Of a DNA stretch of 64,000 nucleotides, positions 61,974 through 64,000 are shown in pieces. The stretch is from Candidatus Phytoplasma asteris (GTDB lineage Bacteria > Bacillota_I > Bacilli_A > Acholeplasmatales > Acholeplasmataceae). Position numbers and translations under genes: made by a program. The notes under the pieces were generated by a model. It ran no database searches and was not told the DNA's origin. It saw only the letters and a program-made list of their open reading frames with translations. The stretch spans positions 1-64,000 of the forward strand of contig NZ_CP128414.1 of the NCBI RefSeq assembly GCF_038505995.1, in the 5' to 3' direction. The first letter of the stretch is position 1, and each line of letters opens with the position of its first letter.

Positions 61974-62537
61974 ATGATTAAATTACAAAAAAAAATTAAA
62001 ATAATTTATCTTTGTTTAATAACTTTTATAGGAATATTATTTATTTTGAATGATAATCAAGTTATGGCTATGAATAATAATCCATCATCAAATATAAACA
62101 ATGAAATCATTATCAACAATATGGAAGAATTTCAAAACTTAATGTTATTACAAAGAAATTCCGTGCAACAAATTATTAATGCTCTTTCTAATCACGCTTT
62201 AGAACCAGAAATATTAAATCTTTTAAATGGACATAATCAAATACATGGACAAATAGTAAATTATCAACAAAGATTGTTAAATATTCAACAACAAATGATA
62301 AGAAATTTTGATAATAATATGACCAGAATTCAACTTGAAAGTGAATGTTTGTCATTAGAAAATTCAATGATGATAGCTATTGATGAAACTCCGTTGCATG
62401 CTTCTGAATCACAAATAAATGTATTAAGAAATATTCAAATAAATATAGATCAAAAACAAGCACAAATTCAAAACATAATTCAACAAATAAGACAACAACA
62501 AAGAAATAATAATCCGAACAACAGAAGAAGATGTTAA
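61974..62537 (+). CDS. Secreted helical protein with SVM-type signal (candidate effector)
   Basis: ATG 61974 is preferred over 61956 because MIKLQKKIKIIYLCLITFIG then matches the SVM signal start. Cleavage is likely after NQVMA. The mature part of about 150 residues is Asn/Gln-rich and forms several amphipathic helices (EPEILNLLNGHNQIHGQIVN, YQQRLLNIQQQ), ending in an Arg cluster and Cys. Its first helical pair resembles the mature protein at 29063, so the two may share a helical-hairpin unit. Such hairpins recall phyllogens, but identity is not shown. Confidence 0.72.
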   Translation: MIKLQKKIKIIYLCLITFIGILFILNDNQVMAMNNNPSSNINNEIIINNMEEFQNLMLLQRNSVQQIINALSNHALEPEILNLLNGHNQIHGQIVNYQQRLLNIQQQMIRNFDNNMTRIQLESECLSLENSMMIAIDETPLHASESQINVLRNIQINIDQKQAQIQNIIQQIRQQQRNNNPNNRRRC

Positions 62538-62577
62538 ATAAGTAAAAATCAAATTATCAATTTAATAATCATTAACC

Positions 62578-62605
62578 AAAGACCCCTCCCCAGGGTCTTT
62601 TTCTT
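62578..62605 (+). terminator. Terminator after the SVM effector genes of PMU-C
   Basis: AAAGACCC / GGGTCTTT with TTTTCTTTT following. The flanking 60 bp are conserved with PMU-A (29019 region). Confidence 0.8.
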
Positions 62606-62660
62606 TTACCCACCCAACTGGCAAGGCCATTAAACCAAAAACCAAAGGAGGCAAAAATAT

Positions 62661-64000
62661 ATGAATCAAACAAAATCTCTAAAAAAGTTTTCTTAATCAT
62701 TTCTTTATTAATCACTATTTTATTCATTAAACCTATTTTCGCCTATAACTATTTCCATAAACAAACTCAATCAACCATTACATTAACTGACTACCGAACC
62801 CTTCAACAAGAATGGTTAAATACCCAACCTCAATTCAAGAGATACGACATCAACGTTATAGAGAAAGAAGATATCCCTAATATATTAGAATATTTCAATA
62901 TCCAAATTTCCACCTATAATCTCGAAGAACCCTCATACAACCCTTATGGACGTACATTTTTCTTCAACAAATTCAAAAACCCTCCTCAAGGTCTCTTAGG
63001 TGTCTATTTCAAACCTCGCTCTAATCCCTTCAATATCCAATACCCCTATGATGAAGATTACGAATACACCTTAGAAGACCTCCTCAAATACGAAATCGCC
63101 ATCGAAGAAGCCTTTATCTTTTGGGATGCCAAACAAAAATCTCAAGAAATCCAACCTCAAATAAATTTAGTAGTTGGTGAAATCTTCGCTGATCGAAAAA
63201 AAGAAGAAGTAATCAATCATTATTTAATGGAAAATAACATCATCAAAGAACCAAAATTGATTAAATTAGGTTGTTATAACGCCACTTCTCATACTGGTTT
63301 GGTCTTACCCTTACCATCAAAAACTTTCCATGAAATTGATATTGACGCCATTTATTTTGATGATGGAATTCGAATTATTCCCGAAAATCAAAAAACACAA
63401 TCTCTCAGAAGTACATTAGAACAATATCAAAAAATTCAACAACAACATCAAAAACAATTAAATGAATCTGAAAGTGAAATGTTTAAAACTTTTCTTAAAG
63501 AAAAAATCAATCAAGTTGAAGAAGAAATCAAAAACTTACAACAAGATATTATTAAATCTCAATCCTATAATATCGAAGATTTATTAAAACTGTCTAACGG
63601 CGCTAAAAAAATATATCTTTTCACCTTCAACACTATAAAAAAAACAATCCACATTAATCTCCCAGAATCTCTTAACCCCTACGAACAGATTCGAGATTGG
63701 AAAAGAGCCAACAATTTATATGCTTATGAAGGAGAATATAACAGAGAATCTAAAAGCGGCAATAGTCCTATAACTATTACCGAACCCGCTTATAAAGAAA
63801 TTAATATTTCATATGCTATTAATTTATTAGAAAATAATTTTGAAACTGAAGATAAAATATATCGTATTACTTGTCAAGATACAAAACCAAAAAGAGATAT
63901 TTTAATGGACTACCAAAAAGATTATATTGCATGGTTAAACCAATGTTATATCAAATATGGGTTTACCTACCAAGGAGAAACAATTAGAGACAAATTTTAA
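62661..64000 (+). CDS. Large secreted protein with two SAP05-like motif blocks; needs a -1 frameshift
   Basis: AAAGGAGG lies 9 nt before ATG 62661. Frame 0 encodes MNQTKSLKK and ends at TAA 62694. At A AAA AAG (62681-62687) a -1 step gives VFLIISLLITILFIKPIFA, completing a Sec signal peptide, and then stays open to TAA at 63998-64000 (446 residues in total). Block 1 contains NPPQGLLGVYFK, YTLEDLLKYEIAIEEAFIFW. Block 2 has IDAIYFDDGIRI, a coiled-coil insertion and YNIEDLLKLSNGAKKIYLF. Both resemble SAP05. The same slippery start is kept in the diverged PMU-A copy. If no frameshift occurs, only an internal ATG such as 63227 would be available. Confidence 0.65.

Larger units (their letters stand above)
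54031..64000 (+). mobile_element. PMU-C: potential mobile unit (right end not seen)
   Basis: Starts with a PMU end repeat that cuts off the remnant of PMU-B. Order: sigma factor, ssb, small membrane protein, Dam methylase, HU, two membrane proteins, AAA+ ATPase, two coiled-coil proteins, two SVM effectors, large secreted SAP05-like-motif protein. Its sequences are more diverged from PMU-A and PMU-B at the left, but its right part matches the right part of PMU-A. Confidence 0.75.

Noticed and set aside
1-64000. tRNA or rRNA genes
   Set aside because: All gene-free stretches were read for cloverleaf arms (GGTTCGAATCC-type T loops) and rRNA segments; none was found.
1-64000. UGA read as tryptophan
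   Set aside because: Housekeeping genes such as dnaN and rplI end in TGA, and conserved Trp positions use TGG; only the 53620 site would fit readthrough.

Overview
The window comes from a phytoplasma ('Candidatus Phytoplasma', wall-less plant-pathogenic Mollicutes), most likely close to the aster yellows / 'Ca. P. asteris' group. The base composition is extremely A+T-rich. UGA is used as a normal stop, as in phytoplasmas and Acholeplasma but not Mycoplasma. There are IS3-type tra5 transposase units and potential mobile units (PMUs) carrying fliA-like sigma factor, ssb, HU and FtsH-like AAA+ genes. Small secreted proteins carry the 'SVM' phytoplasma effector signal peptide, and one is a recognisable SAP05 homologue. 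DUF2963 repeat proteins are also present.

Layout. 1-3482: dnaA and dnaN with a 16-copy 20-bp tandem array between them. 3577-5764: decayed small membrane/repeat genes. 5979-7612: two membrane proteins on the minus strand. 8187-27572: the conserved housekeeping block: folC, two paralogous glycosyltransferases, rpsF-ssb-rpsR, a gdpP-rplI fusion, dnaB, prfA, tsaC, holA, engB, valS and an ECF transporter (S component, fused EcfA-EcfA, EcfT). 28230-36322: an accessory island on the minus strand (PMU-A) interrupted by a 2.5-kb tra5 element and flanked by broken chromosomal genes. 36462-46052: a membrane-anchored trypsin-like protein, Hsp20, a DUF2963 protein, a P2-type ATPase and a stand-alone M41 peptidase. 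46540-46979: a second M41 gene cut off by PMU-B. 46980-54030: PMU-B. 54031-64000: PMU-C, whose right end is not seen.

The three PMUs share a terminal repeat, a transcription-terminator hairpin just inside that repeat, and the gene order sigma factor, ssb, HU, small membrane proteins. PMU-A looks like a mosaic: its first half matches PMU-B, its last half matches PMU-C, and the tra5 element sits at the join. Their cargo is membrane-anchored coiled-coil proteins, AAA+ ATPases without a protease domain, and secreted proteins.

The most unusual observations are these. (1) Several membrane or secreted-protein genes are broken by exactly one base at poly-A runs that form classical -1 slippery heptamers (A AAA AAG or A AAA AAA). 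In one family the same site is kept in two diverged copies ahead of a long intact frame. (2) A SAP05-like motif recurs in three other PMU proteins that lack the SVM signal. (3) FtsH appears split into AAA-only and M41-only membrane proteins. (4) Every PMU end carries a conserved hairpin terminator facing incoming transcription. All functional statements are from reading the sequence; no database search was run.
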